From: JACVCS01 sp038328575 | GTDB taxonomy: Bacteria; Planctomycetota; Phycisphaerae; Phycisphaerales; UBA1924 | Direction: 5' to 3' | NCBI GenBank assembly: GCA_038328575.1 | Contig: JBBQMD010000003.1 | Span: 1-64,000 of the forward strand | DNA length: 64,000 nt | Part shown: piece by piece, positions 43,327 to 51,671 of the stretch | How the letters are laid out: each line of letters opens with the position of its first letter | How positions within the stretch are numbered: the stretch's first letter is position 1 | The notes under the pieces: model-generated | What the model saw: the letters and a program-made list of their open reading frames with translations, nothing else | What the model was told of the DNA's origin: nothing | Database searches by the model: none | Position numbers and translations under genes: made by a program

Positions 43327-43802
43327 CGCGCGCTCTCAGTTGCCGGCGCTGCGAGCAGCGTCGGCGCATCGGCGCGCCCGCCGGGGATGCCCAGTCGCGT
43401 CAGCAGTGAGGTTCGAGCGTAGAGCAGGCGGATCGCGCCGGTGTGATTGCGTCCGATCGTCGCGCTGAAGACACCCTCGCAATCCAGATGCACCATCGCG
43501 TGCTGGCGATCGTCAAGGTGTACAAAGCCGCCGGCGCAGACGTTCTCATCGCCCAACGATGCCTCGAACGTTTCGCGCTGAAGGTCCAGCCGGAGTGTGA
43601 GCGTGCGCTCCAGCGCGCTGGGGCCATCCTCTGGCGCGGCGCCGATCGTCCAACGGATCGTCAGTATCTCCGGGCATTCTGTGCGAGAAGTGCTCAGGGT
43701 TGGTTGTTCGCAGAGCTGGATCATGTTGAACCCGTTGAGAGTGCGTCCTGTGACCAAATCGGAAGAGGAGGCGCTAGGTGGCCGGCTGGCGCCGCCACTC
43801 AC
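43305..43802 (-). CDS. uncharacterised soluble protein downstream of the GbsR-type gene
   Basis: Up to 165 aa. A GTG at 43802 or an ATG at 43724 could start it; AAGGA directly abuts the GTG, which is too close, so the start is open. The region ILTIRWTIGAAP, TLTLRLDLQRETFEASLG and HAMVHLDCEGVFSATIGR reads as beta-rich and alternating, unlike a chance frame. It follows the GbsR/MarR gene by 11 bases, suggesting one transcript. Its 3' end overlaps the convergent PilZ gene. No family was recognised. Confidence 0.5.
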   Translation of the reverse strand: MSGGASRPPSASSSDLVTGRTLNGFNMIQLCEQPTLSTSRTECPEILTIRWTIGAAPEDGPSALERTLTLRLDLQRETFEASLGDENVCAGGFVHLDDRQHAMVHLDCEGVFSATIGRNHTGAIRLLYARTSLLTRLGIPGGRADAPTLLAAPATESARQATRAS

Positions 43803-43813
43803 TCCTTGATTTC

Positions 43814-44368
43814 TTACACGCCGGGGCCGCCCGGCCCGTCCATCCCGCCAGCCAGAGCCTGGGCGGTCTCTTTCATCAGTTGTGCGTCCAGTAACAGCAG
43901 CTTGCTCCCCATCTCGTCAAACAGCCGCAGCAGCGCGATCATGTCGTCCAGCCGCTGGTTGTGATCGGCAACATCCTCGCCCCCGGCCCGCGTCTCGTCG
44001 CGGATCTCTGCAAGGCTCGCCAAGGCCGGATGAATCTCGCGCTTCATGCGCTCGCGCAGGATCGCCTGCAGCATGGTCCACACGTCGCCCGTGGCTTCGA
44101 AATACTCCTTGCGATCGCCACGCTTGTGGGCCCGGTGGACCACACCCCAATCCACCAGTGCCCGAAGGCTCATGCTGGCGTTGCCGCGGCTGATTTCCAG
44201 GCGCTCCATGGCGTCGTCGGTACACATTGCTCGCCCAGTGATGAACAGCAGCGCGTGGACCTCAGCCATCGTGCGCGAGATGCCCCAGGTCGAGCCCATC
44301 TGGCCCCATGTGGCGATGAAGCGATCTTGGGCGATGGTCAGCGACGGCTTGGAGCGCGGGGTGGTCAT
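43814..44368 (-). CDS. GbsR/MarR-family transcriptional regulator
   Basis: 184 aa. It starts with a helix typical of the GbsR group (QDRFIATWGQMGSTWGISRTMAEVHALLF). A winged HTH follows (MCTDDAMERLEISRGNASMSLRALVDWGVV), then the wing RGDRKEYFEAT and a C-terminal helical dimer region. Members repress osmoprotectant uptake/synthesis genes or act on unknown targets. Two identical-geometry palindromes lie 63-119 bases upstream of the start, so autoregulation is likely (see separate entries). Its downstream neighbour is an uncharacterised gene. Confidence 0.87.
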   Translation of the reverse strand: MTTPRSKPSLTIAQDRFIATWGQMGSTWGISRTMAEVHALLFITGRAMCTDDAMERLEISRGNASMSLRALVDWGVVHRAHKRGDRKEYFEATGDVWTMLQAILRERMKREIHPALASLAEIRDETRAGGEDVADHNQRLDDMIALLRLFDEMGSKLLLLDAQLMKETAQALAGGMDGPGGPGV

Positions 44369-44430
44369 GGGGTCATCAAGGCTAAATCATCGGCGGATCG
44401 CGTGCGGAATCACTGCGGGCGCGAACGTAC

Positions 44431-44448
44431 TTTCAATATACGCTGAAA
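44431..44448. promoter_or_regulatory. palindrome TTTCA-N8-TGAAA, putative operator 1
   Basis: The 18-base inverted repeat TTTCAATATACGCTGAAA lies upstream of the GbsR/MarR gene, in an AT-rich patch that contrasts with the surrounding GC-rich DNA. An identical half-site pair with the same 8-base spacer occurs 39 bases away (centre to centre). Confidence 0.65.
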
Positions 44449-44469
44449 CGGTTGAAACGTGTCGTTTGA

Positions 44470-44487
44470 TTTCAAAATAAAGTGAAA
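44470..44487. promoter_or_regulatory. palindrome TTTCA-N8-TGAAA, putative operator 2
   Basis: The 18-base inverted repeat TTTCAAAATAAAGTGAAA has the same arms and spacing as operator 1. Between the two lies a lone half site TTGAAAC at 44452-44458. The promoter for the regulator gene probably sits within or beside this pair. Confidence 0.65.
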
Positions 44488-44642
44488 ACAATCGACTGCG
44501 GTGGTGCGATCCTGACGAGAAATCGGCCCCTCGGGCGTGGATCCAGGGTTCGCGGACCTGCCGCAACACTTCCCCGTGAAGAGACAGGCGAGGAGGCCGG
44601 CGGCCAGATCGTCCGAGCATCCGCGCCGCGGCATGTAGCGCT

Positions 44643-45641
44643 TTACATCAGCACGTCCATGATTCCCGCGCCGCCCACGACGCAGGAAACCACGCCGTTG
44701 AGCGTGAAGAATGCCAGCGGCAGGCCAGCCAGCCCGCGCCGGACGAGCACGATGTGCTCGAAGAAGAGGCAGGCGATGGCAATGAGGGCCGCGATGAGGA
44801 AGAGCGGGCCGAAGTGTGGCTCGAGTTTCCAGGCGACGATCAGCGCGACCGCGGCGAGCGCGTGAAACCCGCGGCTGATGTATGCAGCGTTCTTGGCGCC
44901 GAGAGTTGCGGGGATGCTGAACAGGCCGGCGGAGCGGTCGAAGGATTCGTCTTGCAGGGCGTAGATGATGTCAAAGCCCGCGACCCAGCAGAGCACCATG
45001 GCGCTGAGGGCGTAGAGCGAGGGCGTGTGCGCCAGCGAGGCGGGGTTGATGGCCAGAGCCGCGGCAAGGGGGGAGATCGCCAAGGCCGAGCCCAGCAGCA
45101 CGTGACAGAGCGCGGTGAATCGCTTGGCGTAGGAGTAGAGGGCCAGCCACATGAGCACCGGGACCGAGAGCGCCAGGGGCCAGGGGTTGTCAAACAACGC
45201 CAGGAAGCCGACGCACGCCAGCACGAAGCCGCCGGCACTGCTGAGCGCCAGCGAAATTGCCTGCGCGCGGCTCAGTCGGCCCGAGGCGACAGCGCGCCCC
45301 CGCGTCCGCAGGTTCGCGGCGTCAAAGCGTGCGTCGGCGATGCGGTTCACGAGCATCGCCCAGGTGCGTGCCAGCACCATGCAGACGATCACCAGCGCGA
45401 GCTGGCCGGTGAACCTTTGCCAGTCGATGGGCGCGCTGAGGGCGGTGCCGGCGGTGGCTGTTGTGGTGGGGGTGGCGGCGCTGAGGAAGGCGCCCAGGAG
45501 CGCGAAGGGGAGCGCGAAGACGGAGTGGGAGAGTTTGATGTCTGACGCTGCGATGATGAGCGGGCTCGACGCTGGCGCCGGTGATGAAGGTGGCGGGGGT
45601 GGTGGTGGTGGCGAGCTGGTCGCGGTGTTCGCGGCGGTCAC
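44643..45641 (-). CDS. UbiA-family prenyltransferase
   Basis: About 332 aa from the GTG at 45641. It has eight or nine membrane helices. The prenyl-diphosphate motif is NRIADARFD (NxxxDxxxD form), followed by RTRGRAVASGRLS; the second Asp-rich motif is YALQDESFDRSAG. This pattern fits 4-hydroxybenzoate-type polyprenyltransferases, including MqnP of futalosine menaquinone synthesis; which quinone pathway is served cannot be told here. A Pro run sits just after the start. A longer frame would reach the divergent M24 gene's ribosome site, so it was rejected; the exact start remains uncertain. Confidence 0.85.
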   Translation of the reverse strand: MTAANTATSSPPPPPPPPSSPAPASSPLIIAASDIKLSHSVFALPFALLGAFLSAATPTTTATAGTALSAPIDWQRFTGQLALVIVCMVLARTWAMLVNRIADARFDAANLRTRGRAVASGRLSRAQAISLALSSAGGFVLACVGFLALFDNPWPLALSVPVLMWLALYSYAKRFTALCHVLLGSALAISPLAAALAINPASLAHTPSLYALSAMVLCWVAGFDIIYALQDESFDRSAGLFSIPATLGAKNAAYISRGFHALAAVALIVAWKLEPHFGPLFLIAALIAIACLFFEHIVLVRRGLAGLPLAFFTLNGVVSCVVGGAGIMDVLM

Positions 45642-45760
45642 GCATTGAGCATACGGGTCTGATCCAGCGGGCGGCGCGGCGTACGCTCGGATCGCGGCGC
45701 GGGCGGGCTCATCGCACGCGCCCGCGTTTGCCTCGCCGGTAGCAAGAAGGAGCATCGCCG

Positions 45761-46942
45761 ATGGACCTGGCAGCGCTGCAATCGTTCATGCTCGATCGTC
45801 GCGTTGACGCGTGGCTGCTGTGGGATTTTCGGGGGAGCAACCCGGTGACGCCGCGGCTCTTCCCGGCACCCTCGGGCAAGCGCTGGACGACGCGACGCTT
45901 CGCGATCGTCATCCCCGCGCGAGGCGACGTCACGGCCTTGGTTCACACCATCGACGCGACGCAGTTTGACAAGGACTCGTTTGCCAAACGCGTCTATTTG
46001 TCATGGCAGGACTTGCGAGCCGGGCTCAGCGAGATGCTCGCCGGCTGTGCGCGGGTTGCGATGGAGTATTCTCCCGGCGGGCAGTTGCCGGGTGTCAGCT
46101 TTGTGGATGCGGGTGCGGTCGAGCTGGTGCGCTCGCTGGGGCTTGAGGTCGTGAGCTCGGCGGATCTGATCCAAGCGAGCGTGGCCCGTTGGAGCGACGC
46201 AGCGGTCCGCGATCACGCGCACGTTTCGGGGCTGGTGGCGGACATCAAGGACGGCGCGTTTGCGCTCATCCGCGGCGCGATCGGCGGCGGGCGGCGCGTC
46301 ACCGAGCGCCAGGTGCAGGAGTACATCCTCAGCGAGTTTGCCCGGCACGAGCTCCAGACCGATGGCGAGCCGGTGGTCGCAGTCAACGCGCACGCCGGCG
46401 ACCCGCACTTCGAGGTCGCGCAGAGCGGTTCGTCAGAAATCACCCATGGTGACTGGGTGCTTATTGACCTCTGGGCCCGCACGCCCGGCGAGCAGCACAT
46501 CTTCAGCGACATTACCTGGTGCGGCTGCGTCGGCCCGGTGAGCGCCGAGCGGCGCACGGTGTATGACAGCGTGCGCCGAGCCCGAGACGGCGCGCTGCGA
46601 CTTGCGCAAGAAGCGTGGTCACGCGGGGAGCCGATTCAAGGATGGCAGCTTGACGACGCGGCCCGCACCGAACTCATTAACGCCGGCTTTCAGCGCCACA
46701 TCCGCCATCGCACCGGCCACTCGCTCAGCCCCGGCCCCAAAGTCCACGGCGTCGGCATGAACCTGGACAACCTCGAAACCCGCGACAACCGCCAGATGCT
46801 GCCGGGCATCGGATACACCATCGAGCCGGGGCTCTACCTCCCGGATTTCGGCGTGCGCCTGGAGATCAACGTCTACGTCGATCCCATGAAGGGACCGGTG
46901 GTGACGAGCTGCTTTCAGGAGGAGCCGGTGGAGCTCGGGTGA
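45761..46942 (+). CDS. M24-family metallopeptidase (Xaa-Pro aminopeptidase-like)
   Basis: 393 aa. The N-terminal creatinase-like domain (DRRVDAWLLWDFRGSNP) precedes the pita-bread catalytic domain. The five metal ligands can be placed: Asp in WVLIDLWA, Asp in IFSDITW, His in RTGHSLSPG, Glu in TIEPGLYLP and Glu in VRLEINVYV. It should be a two-metal aminopeptidase cleaving Xaa-Pro bonds or a dipeptidase variant. AGAAGGAG lies upstream of ATG 45761. It converges with the ferredoxin gene across a heptad-repeat spacer. Confidence 0.9.
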   Translation: MDLAALQSFMLDRRVDAWLLWDFRGSNPVTPRLFPAPSGKRWTTRRFAIVIPARGDVTALVHTIDATQFDKDSFAKRVYLSWQDLRAGLSEMLAGCARVAMEYSPGGQLPGVSFVDAGAVELVRSLGLEVVSSADLIQASVARWSDAAVRDHAHVSGLVADIKDGAFALIRGAIGGGRRVTERQVQEYILSEFARHELQTDGEPVVAVNAHAGDPHFEVAQSGSSEITHGDWVLIDLWARTPGEQHIFSDITWCGCVGPVSAERRTVYDSVRRARDGALRLAQEAWSRGEPIQGWQLDDAARTELINAGFQRHIRHRTGHSLSPGPKVHGVGMNLDNLETRDNRQMLPGIGYTIEPGLYLPDFGVRLEINVYVDPMKGPVVTSCFQEEPVELG

Positions 46943-46950
46943 GGGGGAGA

Positions 46951-47044
46951 TCGGCAGTCGGCAATCGGGGGAGTCGGCAATCGGCAATCGGGGGAGTCGG
47001 CAATCGGGATTCGGCAATCGGGATTCGGCAATCGGCAATCGGGA
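46951..47044. repeat. GGCAATC heptad array
   Basis: Degenerate tandem heptads read GGCAATC, with variants GGCAGTC and GGGATTC, begin 8 bases after the M24 peptidase stop. The orientation is opposite to the array at 47111-47208, so the transcript could fold the two together. Confidence 0.85.
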
Positions 47045-47110
47045 AAGGCGCGGGCGGACTCTGCGCGTGATGTCACGCGGCCGTGGCAGGCTCTTGGTTC
47101 TTGGTTTCCA

Positions 47111-47208
47111 CGATTGCCGGTTGCCTGCTGCCGACTTCGGCGTTTCCCGATTGCCCGGTGCCAATTGCCGGTTGCCCGTTGCCCGTTGCCGATTGCCGAT
47201 TGCCGACC
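47111..47208. repeat. GATTGCC heptad array
   Basis: Tandem degenerate heptads GATTGCC, with variants GGTTGCC, CGTTGCC and CAATTGCC. The array lies just beyond the 3' end of the ferredoxin gene and is inverted relative to the array at 46951-47044, with about 66 bases between. Together they account for most of the 328-base gap. Confidence 0.85.
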
Positions 47209-47270
47209 GCAACCCACCCCCGCGCCGCGAGCGATTCGACGCGCAAGCCGTCAGGCCCGCGCACGCGAAC

Positions 47271-47534
47271 TCACTTCGCCTTGTAAAAATCCAGATTGAC
47301 CTGGACGAAGTTGTTCCATTCCTTCGGGAGATCTTCTTCGGGGAAGATGGCTTTGACTGGGCATTCGTCGACGCAGAGGCCGCAGTCGATGCAGGTGCCG
47401 GGGTCGATGTAGAGCTGGTTGGTCTTGCCGAAGTCGGGCTCGTTCTTGGTGGGGTGGATGCAGTCGACCGGGCAGACCTCGACGCAGGAGGTGTCCTTGG
47501 TTCCGACGCAGGGCTCAGCGATGACGTGTGGCAT
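47271..47534 (-). CDS. 7Fe-type (3Fe-4S/4Fe-4S) ferredoxin
   Basis: 87 aa. The first cluster motif is CVGTKDTSCVEVCPVDCI, with Cys spacing x7-x3-x3 as in Azotobacter FdI, where the pattern binds a 3Fe-4S cluster. The second is CIDCGLCVDECP, a standard 4Fe-4S motif. The sequence closely follows FdI-type proteins (VEVCPVDCI, then HP..DECIDCGLC, AIFPEEDLP). The start MPHVIAEPC at 47534 is standard for the family. The acceptor and donor enzymes are not apparent from neighbours. Confidence 0.95.
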   Translation of the reverse strand: MPHVIAEPCVGTKDTSCVEVCPVDCIHPTKNEPDFGKTNQLYIDPGTCIDCGLCVDECPVKAIFPEEDLPKEWNNFVQVNLDFYKAK

Positions 47535-47694
47535 TGTGCGATGACCTTGACAGCGTGCGAACGGCCGACCCACGCCGAAACCGAGACGCTGAGGATGATG
47601 GTAGCAGGCATCGGGCGGACGGCATGGGAGATCGGAGGTCGTGCGTGGGGAAGGCTTCCCGTGCGACGGCTCTTCATCACATCGAGGACGGACG

Positions 47695-47726
47695 AAAAAA
47701 GGCCCCGGCTCAGATGAGCCGGGGCC
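47695..47726 (-). terminator. intrinsic terminator of the large dockerin-like gene
   Basis: GGCCCCGGCTCA at 47701-47712 and TGAGCCGGGGCC at 47715-47726 form a perfect 12-bp stem with a minimal loop. On the minus strand it is followed at once by six T residues (47700-47695). It lies 110 bases beyond the stop of the gene ending at 47837. Confidence 0.9.
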
Positions 47727-47740
47727 TTGGGATTACATTC

Positions 47741-47800
47741 ACGATTGCCGACTGCCGACTGCCGACTGCCGAATCCCGATTGCCGAATCCCGATTGCCGA
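47741..47800. repeat. GACTGCC/GATTGCC heptad array
   Basis: About eight degenerate heptads (GATTGCC, GACTGCC, GAATCCC) lie between the terminator and the stop of the dockerin-like gene. They are followed by a second low-complexity motif, CTCAGCACTCGTTGCTCATCG and relatives, to about 47830. Confidence 0.85.
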
Positions 47801-47836
47801 CGACTCAGCACTCGTTGCTCATCGCTCAGCACTTCG

Positions 47837-50800
47837 TCAGAATGAACAGCCGCTGAAGAAGACACTGAAGAAGAAGTTGTAGTCGCCTTCGGTCACGCCG
47901 TTGTTGACGTTGGGGGCCACACCACCGGCGCCGAACGGCGGGAGAGGGATGCCCTGGTCGTCAGCGATGTCGGTGACGTTGATGGCGTCGAAGAAGTTGG
48001 CGAAGAAGACGTTGTAGTCGGCCTCGGTGATGCCGTTGTTGGGCACGAGCGGATCTGGCGCGATCGTGAAGTTGTGGATCGGCTGGCCGGAGTCGTTGGC
48101 GATGTCCGCGGCGTTGCAGCGTGCCGGGCCGGGGGTGCCGCCCGCGCCGACGACAAACTTGAACCAGAGGACTTCGTAGGCCTCGGTGGTGGTGGCGGCG
48201 ACATCGCGGGGGCCGACCGAATCGGTGATGCGGAAGGAGCGGTTCTGCGCGAGGGTGGTGATGTTGGTGACGGTGACGCCCGGGTAGTCGGTCAGATTGC
48301 CAGCCTGGAAGTCGTCGTCGGTCGCGGCGGTGAGGTTGGTCTCGGTCTGATAGGCACCGAGGGCGAGGTAGTAGGTGCCAGCGACATACGTGCGGGAGAG
48401 AGAGGAGCCAAGGCTGAATGTGCCGGGCTCGTCGTCGTTGCCGAAGTCGGGGATCGGGTTGAAGTTGCCGTCGTAGACCCAGATGTCAGTGTCAATCTGG
48501 GCACCACCGGTGGTGCCGACGGTGGTGATCTCGATGGTACCGGCGCTGAGGTTGCCGCCGGCGATGTCGACGGGCGTAATCGGGGTTGCGGTGAGGGTCA
48601 GGGCGTAGTCTGAGGTGCCGCTGACGCCGCCGGCGACGCCGACGAAGAGCTTGCGATTATTGGGGTCGGCGTTGTTGCCTCCGGCGTACCACTGAACGTA
48701 GGGGTCGACTGCGGGGGAGGCCTGGAGCACCGCGTCAGAAGCACCGTTGGCGGCGCCGGCGGTCTGGGTCAGGCCGCGCAGCGTGACGGTGTGCGTCGGG
48801 GTGTCAGAGGTGAGGCTGAGGCGGTAGCGGGTCAGGCCAGCGGTGCCCACGGGCGTGCCGACGAGGAAGTAGTCGGTCTCGCCCGCCGCGTTGCCGCAGA
48901 GAGTCTGGCCGACGGTCAGGTTGGCGGGTGTTGCGGTGGTCTTGCCATCATTGGGCTCGACCTCGGGGACCGTGCAGATGGGTGCGGGCGGCGCGATGGC
49001 GATGGAGAACTGGTAGCTGTTCTCGGCGGCACCGAGGATGCCGGCGCCCTTGCGACCGACCATGAAGTAGTAGCGGGTGCCGGCGTTGAGCGTGGCCCGG
49101 GCGCGGGCGCGCCCGGTGCCGTTGTCATTGCAGACGACCTCGGTAAAGGTGCCAGAGCAGGGTGAGCCGGGGGTGCTGGTGGTGTAGACGGAGACGATGG
49201 TGTCCGGCACGTTGCCCAGCGGCGCATCCGAGAGCGTCGTCGAGATGAGGTACTCGTTCGTCGTGCTGGGCTGGTACGAGTACCACATGGTGTACCCGAC
49301 GGCGGTGGCACCGGCGCAGGAGAAGGCGGGGTCGGTCGGGTTGGTCGTCGCACCGGTCATGATGAACGCGGTGGAGGTGAACGGCAGGGCGAAACCAGGC
49401 TGAGTGTTGACGTTGATTGCGCCGGCGCAGTTGTCATTGGCGGGGGCGGTGGGGGGCGCCGTGAAGTTCGTGATGGCGAACTGCAGCGTGTTGTTGTTGC
49501 CGGTGAGCGCGCTGGAGCCCCAGCGTGCGACCAGGAGGTAGTATTCCGTGCCAGCGTTGAGGCGGGCGCGAGCGCTTCCACGCGCGGTGGCGCAGGCGAT
49601 GCCGAAGTCGTCGTTGCAGGCGACCTGAGCGAGGCTGCCGCAGGGTCCGCTGTAGAGCGCGACAAACGTGTCAGCGATGGAGTTGCCCGGCGCGTCGCCG
49701 GAACAGGTGCTGAAGGTGTAGTCGCCGGTCTGCGTGGGGGTGTACCTGTACCAGATCGAATAGCCAATGTTGTTGGTGCAGGTGACGATGTCGGGTTCGC
49801 CGGCCCGGGTCGCGGCCGTGACGTCCACGGGAACAGAAACGAAGCTGGTGGAGGCGCCGGGAACGACGATGGCGTCGGCGCAGGCGTCGTTGGGCGCAGG
49901 GGTGGGCGGCGTGACGCCGCCGGTGAAGTTGGTGATAGTCAACTGCACGTTCGATGCGCCGGAGTCCGGCGGTGTGCCACCGAACTTGCCGATGCGGATG
50001 TAGTAATCCGTGTTGGCGACGAGAATCGCCGAGGCGCTGGCGCGCAGGCCGGTGCAGCTGGGGCCGCCGTCGTCATTGCAAGCGATCTGAACCAGGCCGC
50101 CGCACGCACCGCTATAGACCGCCAGGACGGTGTCCGGGACGGTGGAGCCGGTGCAGGTGGAGAAGGTGTATGAGCCCGCGGCGGTGGGGCGGAACGTCCA
50201 CCAGACGGTGGCGTTGATGGCGGCGCAGGCGGTGGGCTCACTGATGTTGGTCGCGTTGATGATGTCCACCACGTCAGACGCGTAGCCGGTGCTCGCGGCG
50301 GGCGGGATCACGATGGCGTTGGAGCAATCGTCGTTCGGCGCGCCGATGGGGGCGGTGTACGGCCCGACAAAGAGAGAGACTGCCGACTCGCCCAGGGGGA
50401 GAGAGGCCTCGGTGCCCTTGCGTCCGACAACGATGGTGTACGGGGTGCCAGCGGTGAGCGTGGTGATGACGCTGGCGCGGGTGCCGCAGGTGGAGTCATC
50501 GCCGCAGGTGACGCTGGTGAAGCCGCCGGCGCAGTCGCCGGTGTAGATGGAAACAACCGTGTCGGTCACGGTGGTGCCCGGGGCCTCGGCGGTGCAGGTC
50601 GAGAGGGTGTACTGCCCGTCGGTCGCGGGCGTGAACGTGTACCAGATCGTGCGACGGACGTTCGCCGCGCAGGCAAACGTCGGGTCGCCGGCGGGATCGT
50701 TGCTTGCGCCGCCGACATCGATCGGGGGCATGGCGATGGGCAGGCTGGCCGCGGCGATGCTGATCGCGTTCGCGCAGGCGTCGTTGGTTGGCGGGGCGGG

Positions 50801-51268
50801 CGGGGGCAGGGCACCACCGAGGGTGATCTGGATGTTGTTCCAGGTGCCCGAGGTGCCGCTAAAGGTGTGGCGATAGTTAAAGTGCAGCGGCGAAGAGCCG
50901 GGGTAGTTCAGATCTAAAGTGGCCTGGGGCCAGTCCAGCAGCACCGGGGTGCTGGTGCCAGCGGAGTTGGGGGCCGGCCCGCGGTTGACGTAGACGCTGC
51001 CCTCAAGGTTGAATCCGCCGGTGGAGGCGGTGTCGGTCAGCGCCCACCCGGCGTCCGAGCTGGCGGTGGCGATCGAGCCGGTCCAGTTGAAGCGCACGCG
51101 CGAGGTGGTGTACGTCGCGGCGGGGATTGCGGCCCCGTTCATGGACACGCTGGCCCACTCAAAGTTCGTGACATTCAGGTTGAAGGCCGGGTGGTTGTAC
51201 TGCGCGCTGGCGGTGCCAGCGAGAGCACATACGGCGAGGATCGCCGTCGAGAGAACGTATCTTTTCAT
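47837..51268 (-). CDS. large secreted repeat protein with C-terminal dockerin-like domain
   Basis: 1143 aa. The signal peptide is MKRYVLSTAILAVCALAGTASA. An N-terminal domain of about 160 residues is followed by four beta-rich repeats of about 135-145 residues. Each has NDACANAI-type opening, WYTFTP-type strand, GxYTxSTC, DTxVxxYxGxC and a CNDD block; paired Cys suggest disulphides. A PPC-like region (VEPNDGKTTATPANL) follows. The end carries two copies of a dockerin-like motif (NNGITEADYNVFFANFFDA and NNGVTEGDYNFFFSVFF, closing SGC). GGAAGG precedes ATG 51268. A secreted adhesin or sensor of an extracellular complex is inferred. Confidence 0.85.
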   Translation of the reverse strand: MKRYVLSTAILAVCALAGTASAQYNHPAFNLNVTNFEWASVSMNGAAIPAATYTTSRVRFNWTGSIATASSDAGWALTDTASTGGFNLEGSVYVNRGPAPNSAGTSTPVLLDWPQATLDLNYPGSSPLHFNYRHTFSGTSGTWNNIQITLGGALPPPAPPTNDACANAISIAAASLPIAMPPIDVGGASNDPAGDPTFACAANVRRTIWYTFTPATDGQYTLSTCTAEAPGTTVTDTVVSIYTGDCAGGFTSVTCGDDSTCGTRASVITTLTAGTPYTIVVGRKGTEASLPLGESAVSLFVGPYTAPIGAPNDDCSNAIVIPPAASTGYASDVVDIINATNISEPTACAAINATVWWTFRPTAAGSYTFSTCTGSTVPDTVLAVYSGACGGLVQIACNDDGGPSCTGLRASASAILVANTDYYIRIGKFGGTPPDSGASNVQLTITNFTGGVTPPTPAPNDACADAIVVPGASTSFVSVPVDVTAATRAGEPDIVTCTNNIGYSIWYRYTPTQTGDYTFSTCSGDAPGNSIADTFVALYSGPCGSLAQVACNDDFGIACATARGSARARLNAGTEYYLLVARWGSSALTGNNNTLQFAITNFTAPPTAPANDNCAGAINVNTQPGFALPFTSTAFIMTGATTNPTDPAFSCAGATAVGYTMWYSYQPSTTNEYLISTTLSDAPLGNVPDTIVSVYTTSTPGSPCSGTFTEVVCNDNGTGRARARATLNAGTRYYFMVGRKGAGILGAAENSYQFSIAIAPPAPICTVPEVEPNDGKTTATPANLTVGQTLCGNAAGETDYFLVGTPVGTAGLTRYRLSLTSDTPTHTVTLRGLTQTAGAANGASDAVLQASPAVDPYVQWYAGGNNADPNNRKLFVGVAGGVSGTSDYALTLTATPITPVDIAGGNLSAGTIEITTVGTTGGAQIDTDIWVYDGNFNPIPDFGNDDEPGTFSLGSSLSRTYVAGTYYLALGAYQTETNLTAATDDDFQAGNLTDYPGVTVTNITTLAQNRSFRITDSVGPRDVAATTTEAYEVLWFKFVVGAGGTPGPARCNAADIANDSGQPIHNFTIAPDPLVPNNGITEADYNVFFANFFDAINVTDIADDQGIPLPPFGAGGVAPNVNNGVTEGDYNFFFSVFFSGCSF

Positions 51269-51671
51269 GGTCGGCCTTCCAAGGACAGAGGAACAATCGA
51301 GGCCCGGACGCCCGCACAGGCGACACACCCGACGCTCGATGCGATCAGGTTGTTTCGGTCAGGAATGGCAGAGAATGCCACGACTCCGGACCGAAAGCAT
51401 CCATATCGCCCCATAAAGATACCGGTAATTTGAAAAGCCGCAAGGGCAAATCCGTTCTGTTCGCGCACCGCAGGCCCTCGGCTGGCCACTCGGGTTGATG
51501 CAAACTCGCGTTCGAATGCGAATCACCGCGCTCCACGCGAGATCACGCAGGATTCGGGCGGCTATCCGCGCATCGCCGCCGATGCCGGGACGTCCGAAGG
51601 AAAAACGCAGCTCGAAGAATCGGGCGTTTTACTCGGACGAGCTTTGTTCTCGGACTGTGGCGATGTCTCGC
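51269..51671. other. 403-base spacer between the two dockerin-like genes
   Basis: No convincing gene was found. An inverted repeat AAAACGC (51602-51608) / GCGTTTT (51624-51630), with T residues at its minus-strand end, may be the terminator of the upstream gene (stop at 51672). The remainder, with an AT-richer patch near 51400-51430, probably carries the promoter of the 1143-aa gene. Confidence 0.45.
51601..51630 (-). terminator. possible terminator of the GEN-repeat gene
   Basis: AAAAACGC and GCGTTTT arms flank a 15-base loop containing CTCGAAGAATCGG. Read on the minus strand the 3' arm ends in GCGTTTTT. The stem is short and AT-rich at the base, so this is tentative. Confidence 0.4.

Noticed and set aside
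46951..47208. Heptad arrays considered as CRISPR or IS ends
   Set aside because: Period is 7 with no spacers, no cas genes and no transposase nearby.
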